Program-made: the position numbers and the translations under genes
Shown: positions 49,623 through 60,506 of the stretch, one piece after another
Position numbering within the stretch: the first letter of the stretch is position 1
Layout of the letters: each line of letters begins with the position of its first letter
Source of the DNA: Arthrobacter sp. AFG20
Lineage (GTDB): Bacteria; Actinomycetota; Actinomycetes; Actinomycetales; Micrococcaceae
NCBI RefSeq assembly: GCF_002892795.1
Contig: NZ_PJMC01000011.1
Span: 1 to 64,000 of the forward strand
Length of the DNA stretch: 64,000 nt
Reading direction: 5' to 3'
The notes under the pieces: generated by a model
Told to the model about the DNA's origin: nothing
Databases searched by the model: none
Seen by the model: the letters and a program-made list of their open reading frames with translations, nothing else

Positions 49623-50771
49623 ATGACTGAGAACTACACAGCCCTTTACGAGGAGCACAAGAAGCTCGGCGCCTCGTTCACCGACTTCGGCGGCTGGCAG
49701 ATGCCGCTCAAGTACGGCTCCGAGCTTGCCGAGCACCACGCCGTCCGCAACTCGGCCGGCATCTTCGATCTCTCCCACATGGGCGAGGTCTGGGTCACCG
49801 GCCCGGACGCTGCCGCGTTCCTCGACTACGCCCTGGCCGGCAAAATCTCCGCCATGGCGGTCGGTAAGGCCAAGTACTCCCTGATATGCAACGAGGACGG
49901 CGGCATCATCGACGACCTCATCGTGTACCGCCGCCCCTCAGAGGGGACCGGCACCGACCGGTTCCTGGTGGTGCCGAACGCCGGCAACGCCAAGGTGGTG
50001 GCCGATGCCCTGGTGCAGCGGGCAGCGAACTTCGATGTCGCCGTCGAGGACGCCTCCGCCGAGACGTCGCTGATCGCCGTGCAAGGACCCAAGGCCGAAG
50101 GGATCCTCCTGCGCCTCGTCCCGGCAGCCCAGCACGAGCTGGTGACCGGGCTGAAATACTACGCCGCCGTCGAGGTTTCCTTCTTGGTGGGCGGGACCAG
50201 CCAGAACCTGCTGCTGGCCCGCACCGGGTACACCGGTGAGGACGGCTTCGAGATTTTCGTGGAGAACGACGACGCCGCCGCCCTCTGGCAGTCCATCGTC
50301 GCCATCGCGGACGAGGGGGAGCTGACGCCGTCCGGCCTTGCCTCCCGCGATTCGCTCCGCCTCGAGGCCGGCATGCCGCTGTACGGGAACGAGCTGTCGC
50401 TCGAGGGCGATCCGTTCGCCGCCGGACTGGGCCCCGTCGTCGCACTGTCCAAGGAAGGCGACTTCGTGGGCAAGGCTGCGCTGGCCGCCAAGAAGGAAGC
50501 CGGAGCCGGTTCCACCACGGGCCGCAAGCTCGTGGGCCTCAAAGGCCTGGGCCGCCGTGCCGGCCGCGGGCACTACCCGGTCCTCAAAGACGGCGACGTC
50601 GTCGGCGAAGTCACCTCCGGCCAGCCCAGCCCCACGCTCGGCTACCCGGTCGCCATGGCCTATGTCGACGTCGACTACGCCGAACCCGGCACGGCGCTGG
50701 ACATCGACCTGCGGGGCAAGGCGGAGCCGTTCGAAGTCGTCGCACTGCCTTTCTACAAGCGCTCTAAGTAG
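49623..50771 (+). CDS. gcvT: glycine cleavage system aminomethyltransferase, T-protein
   Basis: This 382-residue tetrahydrofolate-dependent enzyme releases ammonia and forms 5,10-methylene-THF. FGGWQMPLKYG, IFDLSHMGEVWVTG, LARTGYTGEDGFEIFV and DSLRLEAGMPLYGNEL are typical. It starts 12 bp after gcvP. A 341-bp gap with a structured repeat separates it from gcvH. Confidence 0.95.
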   Translation: MTENYTALYEEHKKLGASFTDFGGWQMPLKYGSELAEHHAVRNSAGIFDLSHMGEVWVTGPDAAAFLDYALAGKISAMAVGKAKYSLICNEDGGIIDDLIVYRRPSEGTGTDRFLVVPNAGNAKVVADALVQRAANFDVAVEDASAETSLIAVQGPKAEGILLRLVPAAQHELVTGLKYYAAVEVSFLVGGTSQNLLLARTGYTGEDGFEIFVENDDAAALWQSIVAIADEGELTPSGLASRDSLRLEAGMPLYGNELSLEGDPFAAGLGPVVALSKEGDFVGKAALAAKKEAGAGSTTGRKLVGLKGLGRRAGRGHYPVLKDGDVVGEVTSGQPSPTLGYPVAMAYVDVDYAEPGTALDIDLRGKAEPFEVVALPFYKRSK

Positions 50772-50772
50772 G

Positions 50773-51020
50773 CCGCTGGTAGAGCCTGTCGAAACCGGCG
50801 GCGAAACCTTCCCGGCTCCGGGGCCGGCTGGCCCCAGTTTTCACGCGTGCTGCTCCTTCGTCGCTTTGACGCACGCTTTCGAAAACCGCGACCAGCCACC
50901 CCTCGAGGGCCGCTCACCTTTGGCCGGTAGTCAGGGCACAACCGTCCTCCGGACCAGCGCCTTCGTAAGCCAAAGGTGCTGGGGGAGGGGCCGCAAGCCG
51001 CTGGTTGGGCCTGTCGAAAC
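50773..51020. repeat. structured repeat element between gcvT and gcvH
   Basis: CTGGTAGAGCCTGTCGAAAC (50777-50796) and CTGGTTGGGCCTGTCGAAAC (51001-51020) are direct copies, 18 of 20 bases matching, about 224 bp apart. The word resembles the dispersed GGTTGAGCCTGTCGAAAC repeat of Micrococcaceae. Between them lie inverted segments, for example CACCTTTGGC (50915-50924) with GCCAAAGGTG (50969-50978). It fills most of the 341-bp gap 50772-51112, which has no gene. Confidence 0.65.
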
Positions 51021-51112
51021 AGGGCCTCATCAAGCTCGATCATTGGGGGTCGAGCTTGCCGACCACGCACCGCTGTACGGAACCACATGATTTCAAAAGT
51101 TAGGAAAAACAA

Positions 51113-51492
51113 ATGGCAAAAGTTGCCGCTGAACTGCAGTACTCCGACGAGCACGAGTGGGTTTCCCGCGAGGACGGGAACGTTGTGTCCATTGGCATTT
51201 CCGCCGTGGCCACTGACGCCCTCGGCGACATTGTCTACGTGGACCTGCCCGAGGTCGGCTCTGCCGTGACCGCGGGGGAGACCTGCGGCGAGGTGGAGTC
51301 CACCAAGTCCGTCTCGGACCTGTACTCGCCGGTGACGGGCGAGGTCACCGAGATCAACCCGGTCGTCGTCGAGGACCCGGCCCTGATCAACAGCGATCCG
51401 TACGGCGCTGGTTGGCTGTTCAAGGTGGCCGCTGATTCCGAGGGGCCGCTGTTGTCCGCCGAGGAATACGCTTCCAAGAACGGGGGCGAGCT

Positions 51493-51496
<4 letters not shown>
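51113..51496 (+). CDS. gcvH: glycine cleavage system H-protein
   Basis: This 127-residue lipoyl carrier shuttles the aminomethyl group. The lipoylated lysine is Lys65 in [26 protein letters not shown] and [13 protein letters not shown] are standard. TTAGGA lies before ATG 51113. It overlaps glyA by 4 bp (GTGA), so the two are translationally coupled. Confidence 0.95.
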
Positions 51497-52818
<1,322 letters not shown>

Positions 52819-52998
52819 TCGACGCCATCGGCCCGTCGGGTGTGGACTCCTCTGCATGCTCGGTCGCGAAGACGCCCGCTGGGCGGACGTGACGCTCCCT
52901 TAGACGCATGCTGCCGGAGTCCGCACCCGAAGGGGCCCCCGCTGCTTTCCTGTCCGGCTCCCGCCCCGCACGATCACTTGTCTAGTTAGGATTGATTT

Positions 52999-54426
52999 AT
53001 GGCCGTTGGAGTCTTTGACCTTTTTTCCATCGGAATAGGACCGTCTAGTTCACACACCGTTGGGCCGATGCGTGCCGCCGCGGTGTTTGCCGAGGAGCTT
53101 AAGGCGTCCGGCAAGTTGCAGGACGTGGCGTCGCTGCGGGTGGACCTGTACGGCTCGCTGGCGGCGACCGGGCACGGCCACGGCACCATGACGGCCATCC
53201 TGCTCGGCCTGGAGGGCTTCCACCCCGAGCTGATCCTGCCTGACGAGGTGGAGGAGCGGCTTGCCGCCATCGCCGAAACCGGAACGCTGCAGCTCGCCGG
53301 TGCTGGCGATGGGAACGGTGTGCCCCTGCCCTACGGCGTGAAGGACATGGTCCTGCGCCCGTTGACGATCCTGCCGCGGCACACCAACGGCATGACCTTC
53401 ACGGTCTCGGACGCCGCGGGCGAGGTCCTGCACAGTGCCACCTTCTTCTCTGTGGGCGGCGGGTTCATTGTCCGCGAGGGCGAGGAGGATGCGGCCCAGC
53501 AGGAGCTCGATGAGTCCAAGAAGGAGCTGCCGCTGCCGTTCCGGACTGCAGCCGAACTCCTGGGACGCTGCCAGTCCAAGGGCCTGTCCATCGGCGAAGT
53601 CATGTTCGTCAACGAACGTGCCTCCCGGTCCGAGGAGGAGATCCGCGAGGGCCTGCTGCACATCTACTCGGTGATGGAGGGCTGCGTGGAAACCAGCCTG
53701 AAGCGCGAGGGCCTGCTGCCCGGCGGGCTGAAGGTCCGGCGTCGTGCTCCGGACTGGCATGAACGCCTCCTGAAGGAGAGCAGGGACCATGATCCCGACT
53801 ACCGGGACCCGAAGTACTGGCAGGAATGGGTGAACCTGATCGCCCTGGCGGTCAACGAGGAGAACGCCTCCGGTGGGCGCGTGGTGACCGCGCCGACGAA
53901 CGGCGCCGCCGGCATCATTCCCGCCGTCCTCTACTACGCGCTGCACTTCGCTCCCGGGATGGACCAGGCGACCCAGGAAGACCGCGACGACGTCGTGGTG
54001 AAGTTCCTGCTGACCGCCGGTGCCGTCGGGGTGCTGTACAAGGAACAGGCGTCCATCTCCGGCGCGGAGGTGGGGTGCCAGGGTGAGGTGGGTTCGGCGT
54101 CGTCGATGGCCGCCGCCGGCCTTGCCGAGGTCATGGGCGGCACACCCGCGCAGGTGGAGAACGCCGCCGAAATCGCGATGGAACACAACCTGGGCCTGAC
54201 CTGCGACCCCATCGGCGGGCTGGTGCAGGTGCCCTGCATCGAACGCAATGCCATTGCCGCGGCGAAGGCGATCAACGCGGCCAAGATGGCGTTGTGGGGC
54301 GACGGCTCGCACCGGGTCTCGCTGGACGAGGTCATCGTCACCATGCGCGAAACCGGCAAGGACATGAGCTCCAAATACAAGGAAACCGCCATGGGTGGAC
54401 TGGCGGTCAACGTCGTAGAGTGCTGA
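52999..54426 (+). CDS. sdaA: L-serine ammonia-lyase (iron-sulfur, single chain)
   Basis: This 475-residue [4Fe-4S] enzyme deaminates serine to pyruvate. [11 protein letters not shown] (14-24) opens the beta-domain. [31 protein letters not shown] and [16 protein letters not shown] carry the cluster cysteines. The beta and alpha parts are fused in one chain. It completes a glycine to serine to pyruvate path behind the glycine riboswitch. The 180-bp gap before it might carry its own promoter. Confidence 0.94.
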   Translation: MAVGVFDLFSIGIGPSSSHTVGPMRAAAVFAEELKASGKLQDVASLRVDLYGSLAATGHGHGTMTAILLGLEGFHPELILPDEVEERLAAIAETGTLQLAGAGDGNGVPLPYGVKDMVLRPLTILPRHTNGMTFTVSDAAGEVLHSATFFSVGGGFIVREGEEDAAQQELDESKKELPLPFRTAAELLGRCQSKGLSIGEVMFVNERASRSEEEIREGLLHIYSVMEGCVETSLKREGLLPGGLKVRRRAPDWHERLLKESRDHDPDYRDPKYWQEWVNLIALAVNEENASGGRVVTAPTNGAAGIIPAVLYYALHFAPGMDQATQEDRDDVVVKFLLTAGAVGVLYKEQASISGAEVGCQGEVGSASSMAAAGLAEVMGGTPAQVENAAEIAMEHNLGLTCDPIGGLVQVPCIERNAIAAAKAINAAKMALWGDGSHRVSLDEVIVTMRETGKDMSSKYKETAMGGLAVNVVEC

Positions 54427-54441
54427 GCCGGCGCCCCGGAC

Positions 54442-55014
54442 TCAGTTGTTGGCGGCCGCCCAGAGGTTCAGGCTCGACGCGAAGACGACCCATGACAGGT
54501 ACGGCAGCATGAGCAGGCCGGCGGCGCGGCGGATCGGCCCGAACACGAGCACGGTGGCGGCGACAGCCAGCGCCAGCGCAACGATGATGCCCAGCGCCAG
54601 CCAGAGCGCGGCCGCACCCCACGCCGGATACAGCCCGAAGAACACGGGCGTCCACGCCAGGTTCAGGGCCAGCTGCACGCCGTAGACGGTGAGCGCCGCC
54701 CGGCGGTTCGGGCTGCGGCTCCGCCAAACGAGCCAGGCCGCCACCGCCATGGCCGTGTACAGCACGGTCCAGACCGGCCCGAACACCCAGTTGGGCGGAG
54801 ACCACGGCGCCTTGTCGGCCGCCGCGTACCAGCCTGTGACGTTGCTGATGGTTGCCTGCGAACCCAGCCAGGCCACCAGGGCGCTGGCCGCCAGGAAAAC
54901 CAGGAGTACGGCCAGTTCGACGGCGGTGCGCCGCGGCTCGGGCCGGGCGCCGCCACCGCTGGTGCTGGCTCCTCTTCCGGCTCCCGCGACCGGCGCGCGC
55001 TCCCTGCTTTCCAT
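54442..55014 (-). CDS. tspO: TspO/MBR family membrane protein
   Basis: This 190-residue protein has five hydrophobic segments and the TspO signature WYAAADKAPWSPPNWVFGPVWTVLY. NLAWTPVFFGLYPAWG and LPYLSWVVFASSLNL are also family-typical. TspO proteins bind tetrapyrroles or act in stress responses. A polar N-terminal extension of about 35 residues precedes the first helix. ATG 55014 is preferred. It converges on sdaA. Confidence 0.87.
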   Translation of the reverse strand: MESRERAPVAGAGRGASTSGGGARPEPRRTAVELAVLLVFLAASALVAWLGSQATISNVTGWYAAADKAPWSPPNWVFGPVWTVLYTAMAVAAWLVWRSRSPNRRAALTVYGVQLALNLAWTPVFFGLYPAWGAAALWLALGIIVALALAVAATVLVFGPIRRAAGLLMLPYLSWVVFASSLNLWAAANN

Positions 55015-55086
55015 TGCTCTACAGTTGCCAAGGGCGCAGCCGGAGTCAAGGCGGGCACGCCGAATTGTCAGGGCCGGCGTGCCACC

Positions 55087-55917
55087 ATGGGAACCATGGG
55101 CGAAGGCTACGATCCCGGCTTCCTGCGCGAGGCCCTTGACCTGCCGGGCCCGGACGCGCCCACCATTCTCCTCGACTACACCCACTTCTCTGTGCGGCTG
55201 GTGCCGGCCCGCCGGCTCGCGGCCGTGACCGGCGTCAACATCAACGGACAAGCACTGGTGCCCCTTGGGCGCGAGGGAACCTGGCACTACGACCCCCGGG
55301 TGCCGCGGGGGCTCCAGGCCGGACCGGATGTCTACCAGCACAACGACCTCGACCGTGGCCACCTCGTCCGCCGCCTGGACCCCGTCTGGGGTGATGACAG
55401 CACCGCGCTGACCGCAAACCAGGACACCTTCGCATACCCGAATGCGGCACCGCAGGCAGCTGCCTTCAACCAGGGCAAGGAACTCTGGGCCGGTCTGGAG
55501 GACCACGTGCTGACCCATGCCACCCAATACGACGCCAGGATCAGCGTCTTCACCGGGCCCGTCCTCGACGCCAGCGACCTGCCGTACCGGGGAATCCAGA
55601 TACCCCGTAAATTCTGGAAGATCGCGGCCTGGACCATGGATGGACGGCTCGCCGCAGCCGGCTTCCTGCTGGACCAATCCCCGCTGCTGGGCCCGGAGGA
55701 ACTGGCCCGGGTTGTCCGGGAACGCCTGCTGGCAGACGAGCCGCCGCCGCTGGGGCCCTACCGGACCTTCCAGGTCCCCATCCCGCAGATTGCTGCCCTG
55801 ACCGGCATGGCGCTGACACGCCTGGCCGGCGCCGACCGGTTCACCGCCGACACTCCGGAAGGCGGGCCTGGCGCGGCAGCGATAGCCCTCACTGACCTTC
55901 GGCAGGTGCGGCTCTGA
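55087..55917 (+). CDS. DNA/RNA non-specific endonuclease
   Basis: This 276-residue nuclease of the NucA/EndoG family has the catalytic DRGH motif (Asp89-His92 in NDLDRGHLVRR), and DTFAYPNAAPQAAAFNQG supplies the metal-binding asparagine region. No clear signal peptide is seen, unlike many secreted relatives, so it may act inside the cell. ATG 55087 or ATG 55096 may be the start. It is divergent from tspO. Confidence 0.87.
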   Translation: MGTMGEGYDPGFLREALDLPGPDAPTILLDYTHFSVRLVPARRLAAVTGVNINGQALVPLGREGTWHYDPRVPRGLQAGPDVYQHNDLDRGHLVRRLDPVWGDDSTALTANQDTFAYPNAAPQAAAFNQGKELWAGLEDHVLTHATQYDARISVFTGPVLDASDLPYRGIQIPRKFWKIAAWTMDGRLAAAGFLLDQSPLLGPEELARVVRERLLADEPPPLGPYRTFQVPIPQIAALTGMALTRLAGADRFTADTPEGGPGAAAIALTDLRQVRL

Positions 55918-56010
55918 CCAGGATCACGTCCCCGCGGCAAGCGGCGCGGGAGGCCGGACGGATAGACTTGAGGCTGCTTCTCCGGCACCTGCACGAAACG
56001 TAAGCGAAGA

Positions 56011-57099
56011 TTGGATACGGCACACTTGCGAGAATTCACTGCCCGCTTTGCCACCTCCGAAGAGGTCGCCAACTGGGACTCCCACGTCACCGCGAATCCG
56101 AACGGCGGAAACCTGCTGCAGTCGGAAGCCTTCGCCGAGGTCAAGCAGCACTTTGGCTGGAAGCCTCTGCACCTCGTCTACGAAACAGCCGACTATACGA
56201 GCTACAACCTGGTGCTGGAAAAGAGCTTCCCGCTGCTGGGCAAGCTCTGGTACCTCATCAAGGGGCCGGATGTGGCTGGCGTCGAGGACATCCCGGGGAT
56301 TGCCGCGGCAAACGCAGAGTTCGTCAAGCGCGCACGGCTGGGCGTCTTCGCCATCAAGATCGAGCCCGACATCATCCTTAGCGACGCCGCCCGCGAAGTC
56401 ATCGAGGGGGCGGGGCTGGTCAAGACGCACAACCTGCAACCCAACGATTCCACGGCCCTGCTGGATATTTCCCCCGAAGAGAACCAGCTGCTGCGCAACC
56501 TCCACTCGCGGGGACGGAACGCCGTCCGCCGCGCCATCCGCGAGGGCGTCGAGGTGCACAACGTGGAGCCCAGCGAGGAAAACTTCAAGTCCATGTACGC
56601 GCTGATGACCGACACGGTCCAGGCGAAGTCGCAGGTCCGCGTCCGCGAATACGACTACTACCGCCAGTTCTGGACGAACTTCATCAAGCGCGGACAGGGC
56701 CGGCTCATGTTTGTGTACGAGAACGGCGTTCCCTCCGTGGGGGCCTTTGTCATCAACTACGGCCGGAAGGGCACCTACAAGGACGGCGGATCCCTGCAGA
56801 AGCGCGGCCAGTACGGCGATTCGCACCTGGTGCAGTGGACCGCGATCAACCAGCTCAAGGAGCTGGGCTGCACGGAATACGACTTCTGCGGAACCCCGCC
56901 CAGCGACAAGCTAAAGGACACGTCGAACCCCTTCCACGGGCTGGGGCTTTTCAAGACGAGCTTCAGCAAGACGGTCACGGACTTTGTGGGTTGCTATGAC
57001 CAGGTCATCAGCCCGCTGAAGTACAAGGCGTGGATTGCCGCCGGCGAACGCGTCGCCCGGCAGCTGTACACACGCCGCACCGGGCAGCAGTTTTACTGA
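56011..57099 (+). CDS. FemAB-type peptidoglycan bridge aminoacyltransferase
   Basis: This 362-residue GNAT-fold protein of the FemX/FemAB group uses aminoacyl-tRNA to add residues to the lipid-II stem or interpeptide bridge. NLLQSEAFAEVKQHFGWKP, LLRNLHSRGRNAVRRAIREGV and YKDGGSLQKRGQYGDSHLVQWTAI are characteristic. It starts at TTG 56011 (or TTG 56026); no ATG is available. Directly after TGA 57097 the frame continues as six Ala-Lys pairs, ending at TAA 57148, so the gene may have lost or may read into a basic tail. Confidence 0.85.
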   Translation: MDTAHLREFTARFATSEEVANWDSHVTANPNGGNLLQSEAFAEVKQHFGWKPLHLVYETADYTSYNLVLEKSFPLLGKLWYLIKGPDVAGVEDIPGIAAANAEFVKRARLGVFAIKIEPDIILSDAAREVIEGAGLVKTHNLQPNDSTALLDISPEENQLLRNLHSRGRNAVRRAIREGVEVHNVEPSEENFKSMYALMTDTVQAKSQVRVREYDYYRQFWTNFIKRGQGRLMFVYENGVPSVGAFVINYGRKGTYKDGGSLQKRGQYGDSHLVQWTAINQLKELGCTEYDFCGTPPSDKLKDTSNPFHGLGLFKTSFSKTVTDFVGCYDQVISPLKYKAWIAAGERVARQLYTRRTGQQFY

Positions 57100-57135
57100 G
57101 CCAAGGCCAAGGCCAAGGCCAAGGCCAAGGCCAAG
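57100..57135 (+). repeat. (GCCAAG)6 tandem repeat
   Basis: Six perfect hexanucleotide copies follow the femAB-type stop with no gap. In the femAB frame they encode (Ala-Lys)6, then Ala-Leu-Asn-Ser-stop. The number of units could vary by slippage without changing the frame. Confidence 0.95.
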
Positions 57136-57175
57136 GCACTGAATTCCTAAGGCACTGACAGAAGGGGGAGCCCTG

Positions 57176-58672
57176 ATGACCAAACCACCCCGTGGCTCCA
57201 ACCGGCCGCCCACCGAAGGGCTGCCCAAGACGGAGCCGCTCACCGCCTCGCAGCTGCACCAGAACGCGGCGGCCAAGCGCATGCTGCGACGCCTGGTGCA
57301 GGGGGAAAATCCGCCGACGGCGCCACTGAGCATCGTGGACCGGCTCGCCGGGAGCCCCTACGCCAACCCCATGATCCAGGTGAGCGGGATCGATGAGTCC
57401 GCCCGCAAGACGATGGACTTTGCGCTGCACCTTGCCGAGTCCATGTTCCGGTACGGTGCCGGCGCCCTCGAGGTCGAAACAAGCATCATTGCCGTGACGG
57501 CTGCGCTGGGGTTGAAAAACATCGAGGTGGACATCACCAACCAGTCGGTGGGCATCAATTACGCGGCCAAGGACCAGACGCCCATCACCCTCCTGCGGGT
57601 GGTCCGTTCCTGGACGAACAACTATGCGGGGCTTGCCCAGGTCCACCAGCTGGTCACCGATATCGTTGCCGGAGGCGTCGGCCGGGACGAGGCCGTGCGC
57701 CGGCTCGACGAGATCGTCCGACGCCCCAAGCCGTTCCCGCGCTGGATGGTGACGGTGGCGTTCGCGGTGTTCGCGGCCGTGTTCGTCGCCGTCATTGGCG
57801 GCGGTCCAGGCGCCTCGGCCGTGGCGTTCGCCTCAAACTTGCTCATCAGCCTGGTGGCCAGGAAGCTGGGCCGCTGGCGGACGCCTGACTTCTTCATCAC
57901 GGCGGCCTGTTCCTTTGTGGTGACGGTCATCGCGCTGCTGATGTGGAGGTTCGGCAGTCCTGTGGGGATCCGGCTGGCGCCAGCCATTGTGGTGGTGGGC
58001 GGAATCCTGCTGCTGCTTCCCACCGGGCGGCTCGTGTCCTCGGTCCAGGATGCCATCAACGGCTTCCCCGTCACGGCGGCGGGCCGCTTCCTGTCCACTC
58101 TGCTGACGTTCGGCGCGGTGGTGGCCGGGATCGCCGTCGCGTTCGTGGTGGGGGACAGGATCGGCATGGAGCCGATCAGCGTTACGGAGACCTTCCCGCC
58201 CGCGTACCCGCTCTGGGTCCAGGTGATTTTGGTGGCCATCGCGGTTGTGGCAATCGGCGTCACGGAACAGACGGACTGGAAGCTGCTTCTTCCGACGGCG
58301 GCCGTCGGTGTGGTGGGGCACCTGGCCCTGATAGGCGGCGAGGCGCTGAGCATTGGCCCGCGGTTCTCGCCTGCGCTGGCCGCCGTCGTGATCGGCCTGC
58401 TGGCCCGCGTGGTGGCGCTGAAGATGGGCGCCCCGCAGCTGGTGGTCGCCGTGCCGGCGGGTCTGATTCTCCTGCCCGGCCTGACCATTTTCCGGTCCAT
58501 GTACGTCCTGACCATCGAGGAATCCGAGATCCTGCTCGGGGCCGGCGGGATGCTCAGCGCCGGGGCGATTGTGTTCGGCGTTGCCGGCGGCATTGTTCTT
58601 GGCGACACGCTGGCCAGGCCGCTCACCCGCAGCCTCGCCAGCAACGAGCGGCGGCGGTCGCGCCGCCGCTAG
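57176..58672 (+). CDS. thrE: threonine/serine exporter family protein (ThrE)
   Basis: This 498-residue protein matches the ThrE layout. A soluble N-terminal domain (about 1-180, with MDFALHLAESMFRYGAGALEVETSI and RVVRSWTNNYAGLAQVHQLV) is followed by about ten transmembrane segments. Corynebacterial ThrE exports threonine and serine. GGGGGAG lies upstream of ATG 57176. It is the next gene after the FemAB-type gene, 76 bp downstream. Confidence 0.9.
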   Translation: MTKPPRGSNRPPTEGLPKTEPLTASQLHQNAAAKRMLRRLVQGENPPTAPLSIVDRLAGSPYANPMIQVSGIDESARKTMDFALHLAESMFRYGAGALEVETSIIAVTAALGLKNIEVDITNQSVGINYAAKDQTPITLLRVVRSWTNNYAGLAQVHQLVTDIVAGGVGRDEAVRRLDEIVRRPKPFPRWMVTVAFAVFAAVFVAVIGGGPGASAVAFASNLLISLVARKLGRWRTPDFFITAACSFVVTVIALLMWRFGSPVGIRLAPAIVVVGGILLLLPTGRLVSSVQDAINGFPVTAAGRFLSTLLTFGAVVAGIAVAFVVGDRIGMEPISVTETFPPAYPLWVQVILVAIAVVAIGVTEQTDWKLLLPTAAVGVVGHLALIGGEALSIGPRFSPALAAVVIGLLARVVALKMGAPQLVVAVPAGLILLPGLTIFRSMYVLTIEESEILLGAGGMLSAGAIVFGVAGGIVLGDTLARPLTRSLASNERRRSRRR

Positions 58673-58709
58673 GCCCTGCTGGATCTTCCCGGCGTTAGAT
58701 CTTGCCGGG

Positions 58710-59549
58710 TTAGATCTTGCCTATCGGCAGCTTCTTCTCGGCCTGGAAGACGTCCTCGACGCGGCCCTTGGCCCAGTAGCCGGACAGCGAAACCTGGCTA
58801 CGGTCGAGGCCGCGCTCGCGGAACAGCACCTCCCGCAGGCCCTTCATGTAGCCACGCTCGCCGTGCGCAAAAACATCCACCCGGCCGTCGAGCCAGGCGG
58901 CACTGCGCACCGCCTCCACCAGCAGGTCACCCTCGCCGGCGGGAGCGTCGCCGCGCTGCAGCCAGACCACCTCGAGCCCGGCCGGGGCGGCAATCTCCTG
59001 GACGTCCGCGTCAGAATCAACTTCGAGAAAGGCCACGCCTCGGGCGTGCTCGGGAAGGGATTCTATGACGGCCGCCACTGCCGGCAACGCGGCCTCGTCC
59101 CCTGCCAGCAGGTACCAGTCGGCGGCCGGATCGGGGTTGTAGCCGCCTCCGGGGCCGGTAAAAATGAGGCTGTCGCCAGGCTGGGCTGTGGCAGCCCACG
59201 GACCGGCGAGGCCTTCGTCTCCGTGGACGACGAAATCAATGGCCAGTTCGCCGGCCGCCATATCCACCCAGCGGACCGTGTAGGTCCGGGTGTGCGGCCA
59301 CTGCTCCCGCGGCATCGTTTCCCGGATGGCCCAAAGATCCAAAGGCTGGGGGTAGTCCACTCCGGGCTGCGGAAAGACGATCTTGACGTACCGGTCCACG
59401 AAGTCGTTGTTGACATAATCGGCGAACCCCGCGCCGCCCGCGACGATCCGCACCATGTGCGCGGAAAGCTGCTCCCGCCGAAGAACAGCCAGGGTGACCT
59501 GCGGGCGGGATTTTTTGGTGGCGCTGGTGGTGGCCGGAAGGGAAGTCAT
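58710..59549 (-). CDS. siderophore-interacting flavoprotein (SIP)
   Basis: This 279-residue FAD-binding ferric-siderophore reductase frees iron from imported siderophores. HTRTYTVRW (87-94) is the FAD site, FTGPGGGYNPDPAADWYLLAGDEAALPAV binds the nucleotide, and a C-terminal VFAHGERGYMKGLR follows. ATG 59549 directly abuts a DtxR/IdeR-type box, so expression should rise under iron starvation and the mRNA may be leaderless. Confidence 0.9.
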   Translation of the reverse strand: MTSLPATTSATKKSRPQVTLAVLRREQLSAHMVRIVAGGAGFADYVNNDFVDRYVKIVFPQPGVDYPQPLDLWAIRETMPREQWPHTRTYTVRWVDMAAGELAIDFVVHGDEGLAGPWAATAQPGDSLIFTGPGGGYNPDPAADWYLLAGDEAALPAVAAVIESLPEHARGVAFLEVDSDADVQEIAAPAGLEVVWLQRGDAPAGEGDLLVEAVRSAAWLDGRVDVFAHGERGYMKGLREVLFRERGLDRSQVSLSGYWAKGRVEDVFQAEKKLPIGKI

Positions 59550-59568
59550 GCAGGTAAGCCTAGCCTAA
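59550..59568 (-). promoter_or_regulatory. DtxR/IdeR iron box of the SIP gene
   Basis: On the minus strand the site reads TTAGGCTAGGCTTACCTGC, close to the consensus TTAGGTTAGGCTWACCTAA. It touches the SIP start codon and overlaps the last codons of ung (stop at 59560). Confidence 0.75.
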
Positions 59569-60366
59569 GCTCCTTGGCCGGAGCTGAGGAGGGACGGCCG
59601 GGAGTTCCCAGTCCACAGGCCCGCCGCCCTGCTCCGTCAGCAGGGCGTTGGCGCGGCTGAACGGCCGCGAGCCGAAGAACCCCCGCGAGGCGGACAGCGG
59701 GCTGGGGTGGGCGCTGGCCACCACGGGGGTGCTGCCCAGGAGGGGGCGGACACCCTCGGCGTCCTTGCCCCAAAGCACAGCCACGAGCGGCGCGGTGATT
59801 CCCTCCGCTGTCCGGCGGCCGACGACGGCGGTCACTGCCGCCGTCGTGATCGTTTCCCAGCCCTTGCCGCGGTGTGACCCGGCGGCGCCCTCACGCACGC
59901 TCAGCACCCGGTTCAGCAGCAGTACGCCCTGGTCCGCCCAGGCTCCGAGGTCACCGTGGATCCGCGGCGGCAGGCCCAGGTCCGAGGCAAGCTCCTTGTA
60001 GATGTTTGCCAGGCTGCGCGGGATGGGCCGGGTGCCGGCGTCCACGGAAAAGGCGAGCCCCACGGCATGTCCTGGGGTGGGGTAGGGATCCTGGCCCACG
60101 ATCAGGACCCGCACCCCGTCCAACGGCTGCTGGAAGGCCCGGAGGACGTTCGACGCAGACGGCAGCACCCGGTGCCCGGCCGCCGACTCGGCTGCGAGGA
60201 ACGTCAGCACCGACCTCAGCTCGGCCTCCACCCCGGCCAGGGCGGCAGCCCAGTCGGGTGCCATGAGCTCATCGAACGGCAGCCCGGCAAGCTCCGCAAA
60301 GTCCGGGCCGGCCGCCTGTGCAGGTTCGAGGTCGAAGAGCGGTTCAGGTTCCGTCACGGTGTCCAT
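59560..60366 (-). CDS. ung: uracil-DNA glycosylase
   Basis: This 268-residue family-1 UDG removes uracil from DNA. Motifs are [18 protein letters not shown] (91-108), with the catalytic Asp in GQDPYP, the [12 protein letters not shown] region, and [16 protein letters not shown] near the C-terminus. An N-terminal extension of about 30 residues precedes the core. It lies upstream of the SIP gene on the same strand, with an iron box across its 3' end. Confidence 0.93.
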   Translation of the reverse strand: MDTVTEPEPLFDLEPAQAAGPDFAELAGLPFDELMAPDWAAALAGVEAELRSVLTFLAAESAAGHRVLPSASNVLRAFQQPLDGVRVLIVGQDPYPTPGHAVGLAFSVDAGTRPIPRSLANIYKELASDLGLPPRIHGDLGAWADQGVLLLNRVLSVREGAAGSHRGKGWETITTAAVTAVVGRRTAEGITAPLVAVLWGKDAEGVRPLLGSTPVVASAHPSPLSASRGFFGSRPFSRANALLTEQGGGPVDWELPAVPPQLRPRSLG

Positions 60367-60506
60367 TCTCCCGCACCGCCGTCCGAAGCCCGCCGCCCCT
60401 GTCGGTGGAACGGGCCGTGGGTGTCGCCGCGGCGCAAATGACAACGCTGTTATTCCTCCGTAACATAGGGGAGGTACTTTGACCGGATTCAGCTAAGGAG
60501 AGCGCA

